Notes: generated by a model not told the origin, from the sequence alone. Shown: positions 26,876-37,509, counted from the first letter of the stretch. The stretch: DNA of 64,000 bases from Limnovirga soli (GCF_013106755.1 NZ_WHPF01000006.1:331072-395071), one strand, 5' to 3'. Numbers and translations: made by a program.

Positions 26876-29800
26876 ATGAGAAAAAAGGCATTCCCGGGTA
26901 GGCGAATTTTATGGATTGTAATGTGGGTTTGCCTGCTACAACTACTTGCGCAATACAGTCAGGCGCAAATGAGGTATTTAAACCTTGATACGCTAAAAGA
27001 TAATAACAGTATTAAGAAATTTTGTTTCTACACTCCCAACGAAGGGTATATTGCGTCGCAATATTGGTTAGGTTACACAACAGATAGCGGACACACTATT
27101 ACAAAAAAATACATAACCATCAGCAACGTTGATTATAATGGTTACGCTGTAAACCTCACTTTTGGCTTTGGTATAAATGGCATAAAAGCATTTTCTAAAA
27201 ACAATATTGTAGTCTATGGACATTATGGTTTTGTACCAGCCATTTTAACATCAACAGATGGCGCCAATACATTCAAACTTATTTTTTTATCACTTTATTC
27301 AGAACTTGCCTTTAACGATGGGATAAAGGATATGGCATTCCCCGAAAATGCCAATACAGGTTATGCAGTGGATGCAGACAGAATTTTAAAAACTGCGGAT
27401 AAGGGGAATAGCTGGTTTACAATTAGGATAGAACCGGAAAGTTATTTTGAATGCCTAGAACCGGTTGACAATAATAATGTATACACTTACAACCGGCAAT
27501 ATGGTAGTGTTAAATTGCTAAAAACAAGTAATGCAGGTAGCAGCTGGCAGCAATTAAACATGCCTTTTGGCAACAGAATAAATAGTGTGTCATTTATTAC
27601 AGCAAACACGGGTTGGGTAAACATTAATGAGAAATTATACAAAACGATAAATGGGGGTGGTAATTGGTCGCTGGTAAACGATTCTGCTATTGCACCATTT
27701 TATTGCAATAAAATGAAATTTATTAACGATACCCTGGGCTATGCTATAAATGGGCTATTTGAAGTTGTTAAAACAACAGACGGAGGTAAAATTTGGGAGC
27801 GTTTACCCAGAGATAATAGCTACACTTATCTGTATTTCATATTCGAAGACCTGCAATGTTGGGATGCAAACCTATTATGGGCAGGAGGCGGACATGGCTT
27901 TATGGAAATATCCAATAATGGGGGTGGTAAGCCAATACCAAAAGCCTATTTTACTATAGACACCGCTAATTTGTATAATACCAATACCGTACACTTAAAC
28001 AATTACTCCAAAACCGGTTATACCTACGAATGGTATAAAAATGATACACTGATAAGTACTGATTATAATTCCAGTTATCAGCACGACAATCCATACCAGG
28101 AAACAGATACCATTCAATTAATTGTAAGCAATAGTTCTGGGAAGGATACTTTAATTCAATACCAGGTTTTTACGCTTCCTCCCCCGCCCCCGCCACCTTA
28201 TACCGGATGGGTACAAAAGCAAACAAATATTAATGACAATCTACTCGATGTTCGCATTATAGGTACCTATGGAGTGATGATTGGCGAGAAGGGAATTTAT
28301 ACCACCACCACTGGCGCAAATAACCCAAATGGCTGGGCAAAATATACTATTACTGGCAACAACAGTGATAGCTTATTATTGCTGCATACCAGCTTTAAAC
28401 AATTAAGCTTTAATGATGTGGTTTCTATTTTTTATGCATGTGGCACAGATACTGTAAATAAGAAAGCCATACTGCTAAAAATTGATTTAACCAATGGAAG
28501 CTATGCCTTTCTATATAAAGGTGAGCCCGGCACAGCATTTAATGCAATGACCTACACCACTGAATATAGCTTTTACAAAGGCAATTTACTGGTAGTAGGC
28601 AATAATGGGTTGTGTGTAAATTACAATCTTGAGAATGACCAGGCTATAACAACTGTTTTGGAAGGAAATGAAAACCTAATTGGAGTGTTTAACAGGTATT
28701 TTAATGCACTACCAACAAATATCGGGGTTATTTCAGCCAACAATTTATATGTTGCCAGTAGAGATTTTGCATTGGCATATACCAAAAAACTAAATAAAAC
28801 CATAAAAAATGCCATTAGTGGCAATAGTTTATATGATTACGAATTAGCTGATAAAAAAGTATTTGTAACTATTTCCGATTATAGCTACTATGGCATTGAT
28901 AGCATAAACAGAATTAAAGACACCAGCATTATTTATAATACCATTTCAGATGCACAATATGGTAGTCAGAAATTTTTGGCCACCAGCAAAGGCGTTTATA
29001 AAATAAATACTATCAATGGCGGCAATTTAAATGGATATGAAACGATTGAATTACAACCTGGAAGTGCCGGCAAATTCATCAATAAAATATGGTTTAAACA
29101 AAATCCGGCTTATGATACCGGATATGCCGTTGGTAAAAATGGGGTATTGTTGGCAACTGACAATTATGGTGGGCCAACGGTACCATACGCGGATATATTA
29201 ACAGGTGGAAATTGCCAGGGAGATTATAGTTATTTGGCAGGTGTACATGGCACAGGCTATATATGTAAGTGGTATATAGATAACAAATTAGTTTCAGAAG
29301 ATTGCAATATAAACGGGGTGCTTATACCAGATGCTGGATTTCATACTCTTCGCTATGTGGTTAGTAATATATATGCATTGGCTGATACGTCTACTAAACA
29401 AATCTTTATAAGCGTGCCCCCAGCAACGGGATTGAAAATTATGGTAACAGATAGTGTGCTTTGTAAATCAGAGCCTGCATTTATAACCATCCAAAATAGT
29501 GAAAGTGGATATGAGTATGAACTTATCGAGGAAAGTACCGGAAAATCATTTGGCAAAATAGCAGGAAGTGGTGGTACAATCACTTTAAAAAGTACACCTG
29601 TTTCAAACACGGCTATTTTCTATTTGCTTATCACCAGCAGCAATGGAGGATGTGCAATAAAATCCGACAACCGGTTTAAAATAATAGTAGAACATACCCA
29701 ATCCAGATTTGCCAATGAACAAATTAATATTGTTGAAGGCGAAAAGTTAAATTTTTATCAACGATCTTTAGAAGCCAGCCATTTTGATTGGCAATTTAAT

Positions 29801-32800
29801 GAAGATGCAGGTATTACATCTTTTAATGGGGCAAATCCAAAAGATATCTCCTATCCTTCATCGGGTCAAAAGACATTAACGCTAATTAGTAAAAGTGAAG
29901 CAGGATGCACTGACACATTGAATTCAAATGCCGTTTTTGTATATAAAAAACCTATGCCCGACGAAACTTGTTATATACAGAATATAGATGATAGTGATTT
30001 TAGTTATTACCCCCAATCTCCTGTTGCATTTCAAAAAATACAATTAAGTACAAATAATAATTATTTCATTACCGGTGCGGGGAACAATCCTTTACTCAAA
30101 AGCAGGCATGGAAATACTGTTCAATTTAAACAATCAGGTATATCTTACCTAGCAAAATATTCTACTGATGGTGTGCTTAAATGGTATAATTATATTAAAC
30201 ATGGTAATATCAGCGCCGTAACTGAAGATAAAAATGGCAATATATATATAACAGGCTCTCTGCTCACAAGAGATTATTATTATTTTAATAACGGAGATTC
30301 AATGCATATTGCTGCATTACTTGGAACAGATTCTACCATTGATTATTACGATAAATACAATGGCTTTGTGTTAAAAATGGATTCTACAGGTAAGTATTTG
30401 TGGCATTCCATATTTAATGATCCCAGCGAAATAAATGATTACGGCTATCCATCAATTAACGGTGGCTCAGTAAATAGTTTAACAATAAAAGATAACAATA
30501 TAATATTAACAGGAGGATTTGGTTCCCGTTTGGCCTATAGCAGAAACGGAACAAGTAAAACCCTTTATGATTTTGCTGACTCTTCCGGGTATTATACCGG
30601 GTATTATTTTGTAATGAAAATAGATACGGACGGTAATTTTATCTGGAGTTCAGCACTCAAACACAATACTGTAAACGCAAGTGAATTAAACAGTGTTGCG
30701 ATAGACAATAATGGCAATGCTTACTGCAGTGGCTATTATGAAGTAGCATTAACCCTTTACAACGCAGATGGTTCCCAATTTGGATATTTGAGAGGAAATA
30801 CTGCCTATTTCAGGGGATTTTTGCTGAAGTATGATGTAAACGGAAAAATTAAATGGTATAATGAACTTAAAACAGGATACATATATGGTGATGCAACTTT
30901 ACGTAATGTAACAGTAGATAATGCCGGCAATGTATATGCAACAGGTTCAGCAAGGGGAAGTTATAACGATGAACAAATTGTGATTACCAGCAATAATGGA
31001 ACACAGGCATTTGACAGTTTAAATACCTATCTGCTTATAAAATTTGATACAAATGGAAAATACATTTGGAGTGCAGGTTCAAAAGGAGGTTATTATGGTG
31101 GCGGCAACTATGTGCTTGTAAAAGACAATCAGGTTATTACACTTGGAGCTATATCTAATAATGGCATCCCCGAAACAACTTATGCAATGACATCCGCAAA
31201 TCGCACTGCAGATTTTTTAACTATCGGCGAAGCAGAATTTTTTGTGGGCACTTACAGTTTGGATGGTCAACTAAAAAGGATTGTAAAAAGTGGAAATGGG
31301 TTCGGAGGTCATGTAAATGCCAATAGCTTCCAAATAGATAATTCCAACAATTATATTATTGGTGGGGTTATTGATAATTATGGTGGTGGAACCAGTAACT
31401 ACAGCATTTTTGGTAATACATTAAACACCAATGGCATTGACGCATTTTTCACAAAAACCAGCCCTGACTTTTGTGCTTCTGATATACAACCAATTGCAAA
31501 TGCAGGGGCTGACAAAACTGTTTGTGGGGGTAGCACAGTAACATTGGGTACAGATAGTATTCCCGGAAGTATCTATACCTGGACATCAAAACCAGCAGGC
31601 TTTTCTTCGTCCTCACCCACACCCAAAATAACTGCTTTAGATACAACTACATTTTACTTATCAGTAACAAATGCTTCAGGTTATTTTGCAAGAGATTCTG
31701 TAACTATTGCCATTGTGGGGTTTGCCATTGCCGATGCAGGTAGAGATACTATTATATGTGCTGGTCAGCCATTAACTATTGGCACCCCGGCTACAGGAGG
31801 TGTTTATTCATGGACATCGAATCCTGTTGGATATTCTTCTTCAGAAGCCAGCACTACTATTAAGCCAGACAGCACAACAATATATTACCTTTCTGTAAGC
31901 AATGGAAGTTGCAGTGCAACAGATAGTATACAGGTAATCGTAAATCCTTCAGTAGAAATTGTAGCTATAAATACGCTTATATCAACTATTAAATGTGAAA
32001 ACGACGGAGCGCAATTCCAGGCTACTGTTATCCCGGCAGATGCCAAAATAAAATGGCTGAATAATGGGGTTGAATTTTTTCCAACTACACCAACTGATTA
32101 TACTTTCTTGAGCACCGAACCATTTAACCTAAATGATGAGGTAAGTTTTATTGCCACACCAAAACCAGGTTCTGGCTGCTATACTTCGGCACAAAAGCAA
32201 AGTAATATTATTAAATCAACCGCCACACCTGGCGTGGAAATATCAGTAGCAATAACAGCTTCTGAAAAAACCATATGCCCCGGTACCCCTATTACATTTA
32301 CAGCTATCCCCAATAATGCGGGTACTGAAATAACTTACGAATGGTTTTTAAATGGATTAACAACAGGATCCACCAGCGACACCTTTACTTCTTCTACACT
32401 CAATAATAATGATGAAGTTCTTGTAAGGATTACTTCTAATTTACCTTGTGCAGCACCAAACCCTGCTAACAGCAATACCATCGTTGTTAAAGTAGGCACT
32501 ATTGATAAACCTACTGCTACAGTGATTGCATCTGATACTGTGCTTTGCGGTAAATCATTAGTAACTTTTTCTGCTTCATGTGATGCATCTGCTTTTACAA
32601 CACAGTGGTATAAAAATGGCATACCAGTTGCTACTGGCAATACATTTACAACAGATGCCTTAGCAAATAATGATAAAATTTACGCAGTAGTAATTGCTTC
32701 CACCGGTTGCTTTAGTGCTTTCTCAGATACCAGTAATACAATTAATATAACCGTTAAAGAGCCCATTACACCGCAAGTTACTATTGGCACCACAACTACT

Positions 32801-33991
32801 AACGTATGCCAAGGAGCAACTGTGCTATTTACAGCAACTACTTCAGGTGGTGGAAGTACTCCGTCGTTTAACTGGTTAATCAATGGCATAAGTACGGGTA
32901 TCATAACCAATACTTTCTCTACAACAACACTTAATAATAATGATGAAATTCAAATGCAGCTTACAAGTAGTGAAACATGCACCACTTTATCAACTGTAAC
33001 CAGTAATACAATCACAATAACTGTTATCAATCCACCACCTGCATTTGCAGGTAATAACCAATTGGTTTGTCCGGGCACTTTGGTGCAATTAGGCGAAGCA
33101 GTTAACGGTAATATATATAGCTGGACTTCTTTGCCAGCAGGCTTTACAGCTAATAATGCCAACCCTGCAACCAAACCGCTTGTAACAACAAATTATATAT
33201 TAACTGTAACAAATAGTAATGGCTGCATATCCAAAGACACTGTACAAATAAGCACCCTAACTGCACCAAACGCAGATGCAGGTATAGATAAAAGTATTTG
33301 CGGCACACCTGAACATGTTTTATTGGGTAGTACTGCTGTTGCAGGCAATACCTATAGTTGGTCGCCTGCAACCGGACTTGATAATGCATCGATTTCCCAA
33401 CCTTCGGCATTACCCGGCGTAACTACTTTATATACAGTTTCCGTCACCAATTCAATTGGTTGCTCCACTACCGACACTGTAAAAGTTTCGGTTAATCCGG
33501 CGGAAATAATTATCAATATCGATACTACTAAAAACACTTGCATTGGAGAAGGAATTACTATAGGCATAACTCCGCAGGCAGGCTATACATACAATTGGAA
33601 CTCAATACCAGCAGGCTTTTCATCAACAATAGCCAACCCTGTAGTTGCACCAGAAACCAATACAACCTATATTTTAAACCAACATAATTTACAAACAGGT
33701 TGCAATGCCACTGCCCAGGTGAAAATTATTGCCGACACTTGTAAACCCGGTATAATAACTATTTATCCCAACCCAACTTTTGGCTCTATCACTATTCAGC
33801 TAGATGTAAATAATACAGAGATAAAATATTTCGAATTAATAGATGCACACGGTGCCGTGGTATTGTCTAAACAACTTAGCTATACTACTACATTCGATCT
33901 CCATTCCTTCTCTGCAGGAATTTATTATTATCATGTAGTAGTAGGTTTTGGTAAAATAGTGCAATCCGGAAAACTTATTCTACAGCACTAA
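26876..33991 (+). CDS. giant mosaic surface protein with T9SS type A sorting domain
   Basis: A 2371-residue exported protein: signal peptide to QYSQAQ, then a first part (about 30-350) with Ycf48/BNR-like propeller blades (ILKTADKGNSWF, LYKTINGGGNWS, VKTTDGGKIWERL). Next are a PKD-like module, a second propeller-like stretch, and a block near 1000-1500 with SBBP-type repeats (AKYSTDGVLKWYNYI, TVDNAGNVYATGSA). Then come about eight Ig/PKD-like modules with one cysteine pair each (ICAGQPLTIG, VCPGTLVQLG). The C-terminus, from IYPNPTFGSITIQL to SGKLILQH, is a T9SS type A sorting signal. A polyproline hinge lies near 28180-28200. Probably an adhesin. No enzyme motif found. Confidence 0.9.
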   Translation: MRKKAFPGRRILWIVMWVCLLQLLAQYSQAQMRYLNLDTLKDNNSIKKFCFYTPNEGYIASQYWLGYTTDSGHTITKKYITISNVDYNGYAVNLTFGFGINGIKAFSKNNIVVYGHYGFVPAILTSTDGANTFKLIFLSLYSELAFNDGIKDMAFPENANTGYAVDADRILKTADKGNSWFTIRIEPESYFECLEPVDNNNVYTYNRQYGSVKLLKTSNAGSSWQQLNMPFGNRINSVSFITANTGWVNINEKLYKTINGGGNWSLVNDSAIAPFYCNKMKFINDTLGYAINGLFEVVKTTDGGKIWERLPRDNSYTYLYFIFEDLQCWDANLLWAGGGHGFMEISNNGGGKPIPKAYFTIDTANLYNTNTVHLNNYSKTGYTYEWYKNDTLISTDYNSSYQHDNPYQETDTIQLIVSNSSGKDTLIQYQVFTLPPPPPPPYTGWVQKQTNINDNLLDVRIIGTYGVMIGEKGIYTTTTGANNPNGWAKYTITGNNSDSLLLLHTSFKQLSFNDVVSIFYACGTDTVNKKAILLKIDLTNGSYAFLYKGEPGTAFNAMTYTTEYSFYKGNLLVVGNNGLCVNYNLENDQAITTVLEGNENLIGVFNRYFNALPTNIGVISANNLYVASRDFALAYTKKLNKTIKNAISGNSLYDYELADKKVFVTISDYSYYGIDSINRIKDTSIIYNTISDAQYGSQKFLATSKGVYKINTINGGNLNGYETIELQPGSAGKFINKIWFKQNPAYDTGYAVGKNGVLLATDNYGGPTVPYADILTGGNCQGDYSYLAGVHGTGYICKWYIDNKLVSEDCNINGVLIPDAGFHTLRYVVSNIYALADTSTKQIFISVPPATGLKIMVTDSVLCKSEPAFITIQNSESGYEYELIEESTGKSFGKIAGSGGTITLKSTPVSNTAIFYLLITSSNGGCAIKSDNRFKIIVEHTQSRFANEQINIVEGEKLNFYQRSLEASHFDWQFNEDAGITSFNGANPKDISYPSSGQKTLTLISKSEAGCTDTLNSNAVFVYKKPMPDETCYIQNIDDSDFSYYPQSPVAFQKIQLSTNNNYFITGAGNNPLLKSRHGNTVQFKQSGISYLAKYSTDGVLKWYNYIKHGNISAVTEDKNGNIYITGSLLTRDYYYFNNGDSMHIAALLGTDSTIDYYDKYNGFVLKMDSTGKYLWHSIFNDPSEINDYGYPSINGGSVNSLTIKDNNIILTGGFGSRLAYSRNGTSKTLYDFADSSGYYTGYYFVMKIDTDGNFIWSSALKHNTVNASELNSVAIDNNGNAYCSGYYEVALTLYNADGSQFGYLRGNTAYFRGFLLKYDVNGKIKWYNELKTGYIYGDATLRNVTVDNAGNVYATGSARGSYNDEQIVITSNNGTQAFDSLNTYLLIKFDTNGKYIWSAGSKGGYYGGGNYVLVKDNQVITLGAISNNGIPETTYAMTSANRTADFLTIGEAEFFVGTYSLDGQLKRIVKSGNGFGGHVNANSFQIDNSNNYIIGGVIDNYGGGTSNYSIFGNTLNTNGIDAFFTKTSPDFCASDIQPIANAGADKTVCGGSTVTLGTDSIPGSIYTWTSKPAGFSSSSPTPKITALDTTTFYLSVTNASGYFARDSVTIAIVGFAIADAGRDTIICAGQPLTIGTPATGGVYSWTSNPVGYSSSEASTTIKPDSTTIYYLSVSNGSCSATDSIQVIVNPSVEIVAINTLISTIKCENDGAQFQATVIPADAKIKWLNNGVEFFPTTPTDYTFLSTEPFNLNDEVSFIATPKPGSGCYTSAQKQSNIIKSTATPGVEISVAITASEKTICPGTPITFTAIPNNAGTEITYEWFLNGLTTGSTSDTFTSSTLNNNDEVLVRITSNLPCAAPNPANSNTIVVKVGTIDKPTATVIASDTVLCGKSLVTFSASCDASAFTTQWYKNGIPVATGNTFTTDALANNDKIYAVVIASTGCFSAFSDTSNTINITVKEPITPQVTIGTTTTNVCQGATVLFTATTSGGGSTPSFNWLINGISTGIITNTFSTTTLNNNDEIQMQLTSSETCTTLSTVTSNTITITVINPPPAFAGNNQLVCPGTLVQLGEAVNGNIYSWTSLPAGFTANNANPATKPLVTTNYILTVTNSNGCISKDTVQISTLTAPNADAGIDKSICGTPEHVLLGSTAVAGNTYSWSPATGLDNASISQPSALPGVTTLYTVSVTNSIGCSTTDTVKVSVNPAEIIINIDTTKNTCIGEGITIGITPQAGYTYNWNSIPAGFSSTIANPVVAPETNTTYILNQHNLQTGCNATAQVKIIADTCKPGIITIYPNPTFGSITIQLDVNNTEIKYFELIDAHGAVVLSKQLSYTTTFDLHSFSAGIYYYHVVVGFGKIVQSGKLILQH

Positions 33992-34041
33992 TTTTTATTA
34001 TATAATGGTTTGCCCGGCAGAAAATAAAAAATGAAGCTTTA

Positions 34042-34061
34042 CTTGCGTTGCACACTTGTAC
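34042..34061 (+). repeat. dispersed repeat core, copy 10
   Basis: CTTGCGTTGCACACTTGTAC, one change (C to T) in the right arm of the central inverted repeat, preceded by GAAGCTTTA. Confidence 0.87.
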
Positions 34062-34203
34062 TGTAACAAAAATTGCAGCCTTTTACAACCAGCATTAATT
34101 CATTTAAGATTTAATTTATTGTAAATAATATATAGTTTCATTTTACAGATTACAGGATATTCTGTTTAATAAAAAGCTCCTTTTACAACCTACAGATGAA
34201 CGG

Positions 34204-34216
34204 ATTGCGACGCAAG
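34204..34216 (-). repeat. dispersed repeat core, copy 11 (partial)
   Basis: ATTGCGACGCAAG, then AGGTGATGCCATG. The CTTGTAC end is missing but the GGCATCACC flank is kept. Confidence 0.75.
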
Positions 34217-34354
34217 AGGTGATGCCATGTAAACTATTGCTGGTATTGTATTTCAGCTAATTTCACTGAACTAAAATTTATACAATTACTATTGTATTAT
34301 AGCGCATCTTTACATAACCAGGAAAACTCCCACAAACAAAAGTTTAAAAAAGAT

Positions 34355-34705
34355 ATGAACAAAAATGAGCCGTACGAATTGGAAAAAGCGAAATCGCATA
34401 TAATTGTTGAAATAATAGAATACTTACCAAATTCGGTGGTAAGTAAAACCATTATAAAAAAATCTACCGGAAATATTACTGCCATGTCGTTTGATGTGGG
34501 AGAAGAATTATCTGAAAAAACCATACCATTTGATACCTACGTTCAAATAATTCACGGAACAGCATTGTTAACCATTAGCAAAGTAAAACACCAACTTAAA
34601 TTAGGTGAAGGCATTGTAATACCTGCCCACTCATTACACCATTTTAATGCCAATGAACAATTTAAAATGATTTCAACTGTAATTAAAAGTGGGTATGAGG
34701 AATAA
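34355..34705 (+). CDS. small cupin-domain protein
   Basis: A 116-residue single cupin beta-barrel. The first motif region is MSFDVGEELSEKTIPFDTYVQIIHGTALLTI and the second is GEGIVIPAHSLHHFNANEQ, with two histidines (LHHF) that could ligate a metal. The first motif lacks the usual HxH, so metal binding is uncertain. Such proteins are often small-molecule binders or dioxygenase relatives. I take the ATG at 34355. Upstream in-frame codons give only a basic unstructured extension. It is monocistronic between a repeat-rich gap and a convergent yceI-like gene. Confidence 0.8.
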   Translation: MNKNEPYELEKAKSHIIVEIIEYLPNSVVSKTIIKKSTGNITAMSFDVGEELSEKTIPFDTYVQIIHGTALLTISKVKHQLKLGEGIVIPAHSLHHFNANEQFKMISTVIKSGYEE

Positions 34706-34772
34706 TTATTTCCAGGTTACTGAAAGTAAATTCTAAAAAAAGCAGCTTTAGAAATGATTTTATAGGAATGGC

Positions 34773-35405
34773 TTACTGATTAACTTTTATCAGCGTTAAA
34801 CTAAAATCTACAGTAAAACTATCTTTTACTTTTATAATACCACCCAGCTTTTTAGGTGGCTCCAATTTAAAATCAGAAAAAGTAAAATCCCTGTTGCCAT
34901 TGAGTTTGAAAGTAGCCTGGGAAATTTTTTCGAAAGTATAGTTTAGTTCAAACCTATGCGTAATTCCACCCAATTGAATATCTACACAGCCCTTTAAAGA
35001 ATCTTTGCCATTGGCAATATTGGGCTTACGTTCCAGCGATAAAAAGTGGATAATAAGGTAAGGGTAATCGGAAGACTTTAATGTTTTCCGTAAATCGTTT
35101 GTAATGATATGATTATGGCAATCAAAATTGTCAATTCCAATCTTCATATTGCCTGATAAAGTAACTGATTTATTTACACTGTTTTCTTCTGAGCAAAAGA
35201 TGGTATCAGGACTGTAATACTGGGTTATTTCGCAACCAAATTTATTTACATTGGAAGCCCCATTTATACGTAAACTACTTGTTTTTTGTACGGCCCAAAT
35301 AGTTGCATTTTTTTTGTTAACACCACCAAACAAATATTCATCTGGTTTAAATGCCATTAAACAAGCCAATAACAAAACAAAAAATATAGTACGATATAAA
35401 TACAC
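34773..35405 (-). CDS. YceI-like exported protein, diverged
   Basis: A 210-residue exported protein (hydrophobic leader FFVLLLACLMAF). The mature part has the YceI pattern: an opening strand with SLRINGASNVNKFGCEI in place of the usual STLHDW, a central KSSDYPYLIIHFLSL, and an end DFKLEPPKKLGGIIKVKDSFTVDFSLTL equal to the DYKVKPPSVMMGTIKTGNDITI of its paralogue at 36871. YceI proteins are lipocalin-like isoprenoid or amphiphile binders. The start appears to be GTG at 35405, only 15 bp after a perfect hairpin. It is downstream of the porin in the same direction. The paralogues are quite unequal in sequence. Confidence 0.72.
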   Translation of the reverse strand: MYLYRTIFFVLLLACLMAFKPDEYLFGGVNKKNATIWAVQKTSSLRINGASNVNKFGCEITQYYSPDTIFCSEENSVNKSVTLSGNMKIGIDNFDCHNHIITNDLRKTLKSSDYPYLIIHFLSLERKPNIANGKDSLKGCVDIQLGGITHRFELNYTFEKISQATFKLNGNRDFTFSDFKLEPPKKLGGIIKVKDSFTVDFSLTLIKVNQ

Positions 35406-35419
35406 AAGCTATTTTTTAC

Positions 35420-35455
35420 AAAGAACGAATGGGTGTTGCAACCCATTCGTTCTTT
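35420..35455. terminator. 15-bp perfect hairpin between porin and second yceI
   Basis: AAAGAACGAATGGGT and its exact complement around a six-base loop. It ends the porin transcript on the minus strand but sits only 15 bp before the next start codon, so it would also be a 5' leader structure. There is no long T-tract on either side, so it may act as a processing or stability element rather than a full terminator. Confidence 0.6.
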
Positions 35456-35481
35456 AATTAAACATTCGCACTGCAAGCAAG

Positions 35482-36837
35482 TTAAAAACCAACCACTGCT
35501 TCTATAACATATCCGTTAAATTTACCACCAGAACGATAATCGCTTGTTGGGAAATCTTTATATTGTTGTACTACATATTCACCTTTCATCAGGATATTTT
35601 TGGTTACAAACCAGCCACCGGCAATTGCAAACCTGTTCAATTTTACATCATCAGTAAAGCCAGCCAGTCTTGCAGTAACACCATTGTAGCGTACGCCCAT
35701 GAACAGGTTTTCAGAAGAACCAAAGCGATAGATCACATCGGCTGCATATTGAGAAGCTTTTCTGTCGGTAGTTTCTGTTTTGGTTCTACCTTTAGCTGTT
35801 TCATATGTACCAAATAATTCCAGTCCGCCCGCTTTCAAGAAACCATTAAACATAAGGGCATCAACTTTTTTGCTAAAGCCTGGGTTAAAACGACCGCTAA
35901 AGGCAATGGCAGTAGAAGCTGGTAATGCACCACCGGCAGGAGCTTTTTCCATTACATTTTGGTAGTTAGAACCGGTACGGTCGCCACCATATAATGTAAG
36001 ACCACTGGCTGCAGAACTTGAGTTGTGATAGAAACTTCCTGAGAACCTAACCCTTACATTATCACTAACCATTTTATCAATACCACCTTTTAAATAAATA
36101 GATGGGCTTCTTTTTGTATTATCATCCTGATCAGTTTTGTAGGTTGAATCTACATTTCCTTTAATCATACCATTGGTTAAGCCAACCATACCAAACAATC
36201 CATTTTTTTGCAGGTATATTTCACCACCAATTTCTGTAGCAAAGGCATCCATGATATAGCTTTCCATAAATGGATTATACAGGGTTTGACCACCATCAGA
36301 TCTGCGGAAATGCGCATCACCATAGTTTACTTCCATATGGCCAATTTTGATGGTAGCAATTTTCATAAAATCATCCCAGAATTTACCTTTAAATGGCACT
36401 TTATCAAATTGGATATAGCCACCTTTTACCCAGGCTTCGTTGTGGTGCCTGGCAGATAAATAAGTAGTTAAACTTAGTCTGATACCATCACCCAATTGTA
36501 CATCAGTAAACAGGTTAGCCTGTGCTGTCATAAAACCACCGTTCAATGGGTACAATCTGGCAGTAGTAGTATTATTTAATGCAGTTTTATTTTCATGTTT
36601 TAAGTGTTGAAACTGTTGGGTAAAACCCGCGCCAAATCTTATTCTTGGGCCTTCAAAAGGAATTACATCAGCTACTTTATTGGTTTCAAAAACATTAATA
36701 CCTTTTTGATCGTAAGCTCTCCAGTAAGAAGGCCTTAAATAAAACTCTTTTTCAGTTTGAGCCATTGAAACAAAAGGTAACGCACACAGCAGCAATAATG
36801 CTATCTGTAAATTGTGGAAAGAGGTTAACTTTTTCAT
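35482..36837 (-). CDS. outer-membrane porin-like protein
   Basis: A 451-residue exported beta-barrel protein: signal peptide to SMAQ, then alternating amphipathic strands such as RIRFGAGFTQQFQHLKH, GMVGLTNGMIKG and DNVRVRFSGSFYHNSS, ending in NGYVIEAVVGF with the terminal Phe of outer-membrane barrels. I do not recognise a specific transporter. It resembles the large porin-like proteins of Bacteroidota that have alginate- or phosphate-porin folds. It lies 33 bp downstream of a yceI-like gene and upstream of a second, so the three probably form one functional set, perhaps handling a lipophilic compound. Confidence 0.75.
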   Translation of the reverse strand: MKKLTSFHNLQIALLLLCALPFVSMAQTEKEFYLRPSYWRAYDQKGINVFETNKVADVIPFEGPRIRFGAGFTQQFQHLKHENKTALNNTTTARLYPLNGGFMTAQANLFTDVQLGDGIRLSLTTYLSARHHNEAWVKGGYIQFDKVPFKGKFWDDFMKIATIKIGHMEVNYGDAHFRRSDGGQTLYNPFMESYIMDAFATEIGGEIYLQKNGLFGMVGLTNGMIKGNVDSTYKTDQDDNTKRSPSIYLKGGIDKMVSDNVRVRFSGSFYHNSSSAASGLTLYGGDRTGSNYQNVMEKAPAGGALPASTAIAFSGRFNPGFSKKVDALMFNGFLKAGGLELFGTYETAKGRTKTETTDRKASQYAADVIYRFGSSENLFMGVRYNGVTARLAGFTDDVKLNRFAIAGGWFVTKNILMKGEYVVQQYKDFPTSDYRSGGKFNGYVIEAVVGF

Positions 36838-36870
36838 ATTATTATTGTTTTGAGTGTATTTAAAAAACGT

Positions 36871-37458
36871 TTATTTTACTAGTTTGAAATTGTAAGTAAT
36901 AGTTATGTCATTACCGGTTTTAATGGTACCCATCATAACACTTGGGGGTTTAACCTTATAATCGGTCATTTTAAATGCTTTTGACCCGGTTATTGTAATG
37001 CTTTTATCTGCATTTACCTTACCAGTAGCAGTAATATCGGTTTCGTGCATGGTGCCTGCAATGGTTAATTTACCTATGCATTTTATTTGGCAGGTGGTGG
37101 CATCTTTTGCTGTAACTGTTGCTGATACAAATTTGAAACTTATATCAGGATATACTTCTGCGTTTAGCGCCTTATAAGTATTGTTATCCATTAAAGTATG
37201 CTCGCTTTTAATACTCTTGGAAGGAATAGAAAAATTAAGATCATTTAAAGCAGTTACAGTGGTACCATTTAATACAAAAACAGCATCGCAACTACCTTTA
37301 TCTGATTTCATATCCCAGTCGTGCAGGGTAGACGTACCCGAAACAATGATGTTTACATTAGCGGCTTTCAGTTTTTCCTGAGCCTGCACCATTTGCACCT
37401 GAAGAAGTAGCATAAAAAATAAAAAGCAGTTGAAAATGCGAGTAGTTAAGTGTTTCAT
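36871..37458 (-). CDS. YceI-family exported protein
   Basis: A 195-residue exported protein with signal peptide ending VQAQ. It matches the YceI layout: IVSGTSTLHDWDMKSDKG at the start, the FSIPSKSIKSEHTLMDNNTYKAL block, TYPDISFKF-like VYPDISFKFVSAT, and an end DYKVKPPSVMMGTIKTGNDITITYNFKL. YceI proteins bind isoprenoids or similar lipids in the periplasm. I start at the ATG 37458, because the longer in-frame version would place 18 non-signal residues before the leader and a promoter lies just upstream. First gene of the YceI-porin-YceI set. Confidence 0.85.
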   Translation of the reverse strand: MKHLTTRIFNCFLFFMLLLQVQMVQAQEKLKAANVNIIVSGTSTLHDWDMKSDKGSCDAVFVLNGTTVTALNDLNFSIPSKSIKSEHTLMDNNTYKALNAEVYPDISFKFVSATVTAKDATTCQIKCIGKLTIAGTMHETDITATGKVNADKSITITGSKAFKMTDYKVKPPSVMMGTIKTGNDITITYNFKLVK

Positions 37459-37509
37459 AAAGAAAATTTTTAATTCGTAAACAGTGGGTTGCAATCCATT
37501 TTCAATACT

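Larger units (their letters stand above)
33992..34354. other. 363-bp intergenic region with an inverted pair of dispersed repeats
   Basis: Cores at 34042-34061 (+) and 34204-34216 (-), about 140 bp apart, with GCCCGGC 30 bp before the first. The AT-rich spacer between them has no coding potential. TAGCGCATCTTTAC near 34300 is a poor -7 candidate for the cupin gene. Confidence 0.65.

Noticed and set aside
27050..27065. TTGCGTCGCA inside the giant T9SS gene, like the repeat core
   Set aside because: Only the central ten bases match. Both flanks differ and the site is coding (IASQYW), so I treat it as chance.
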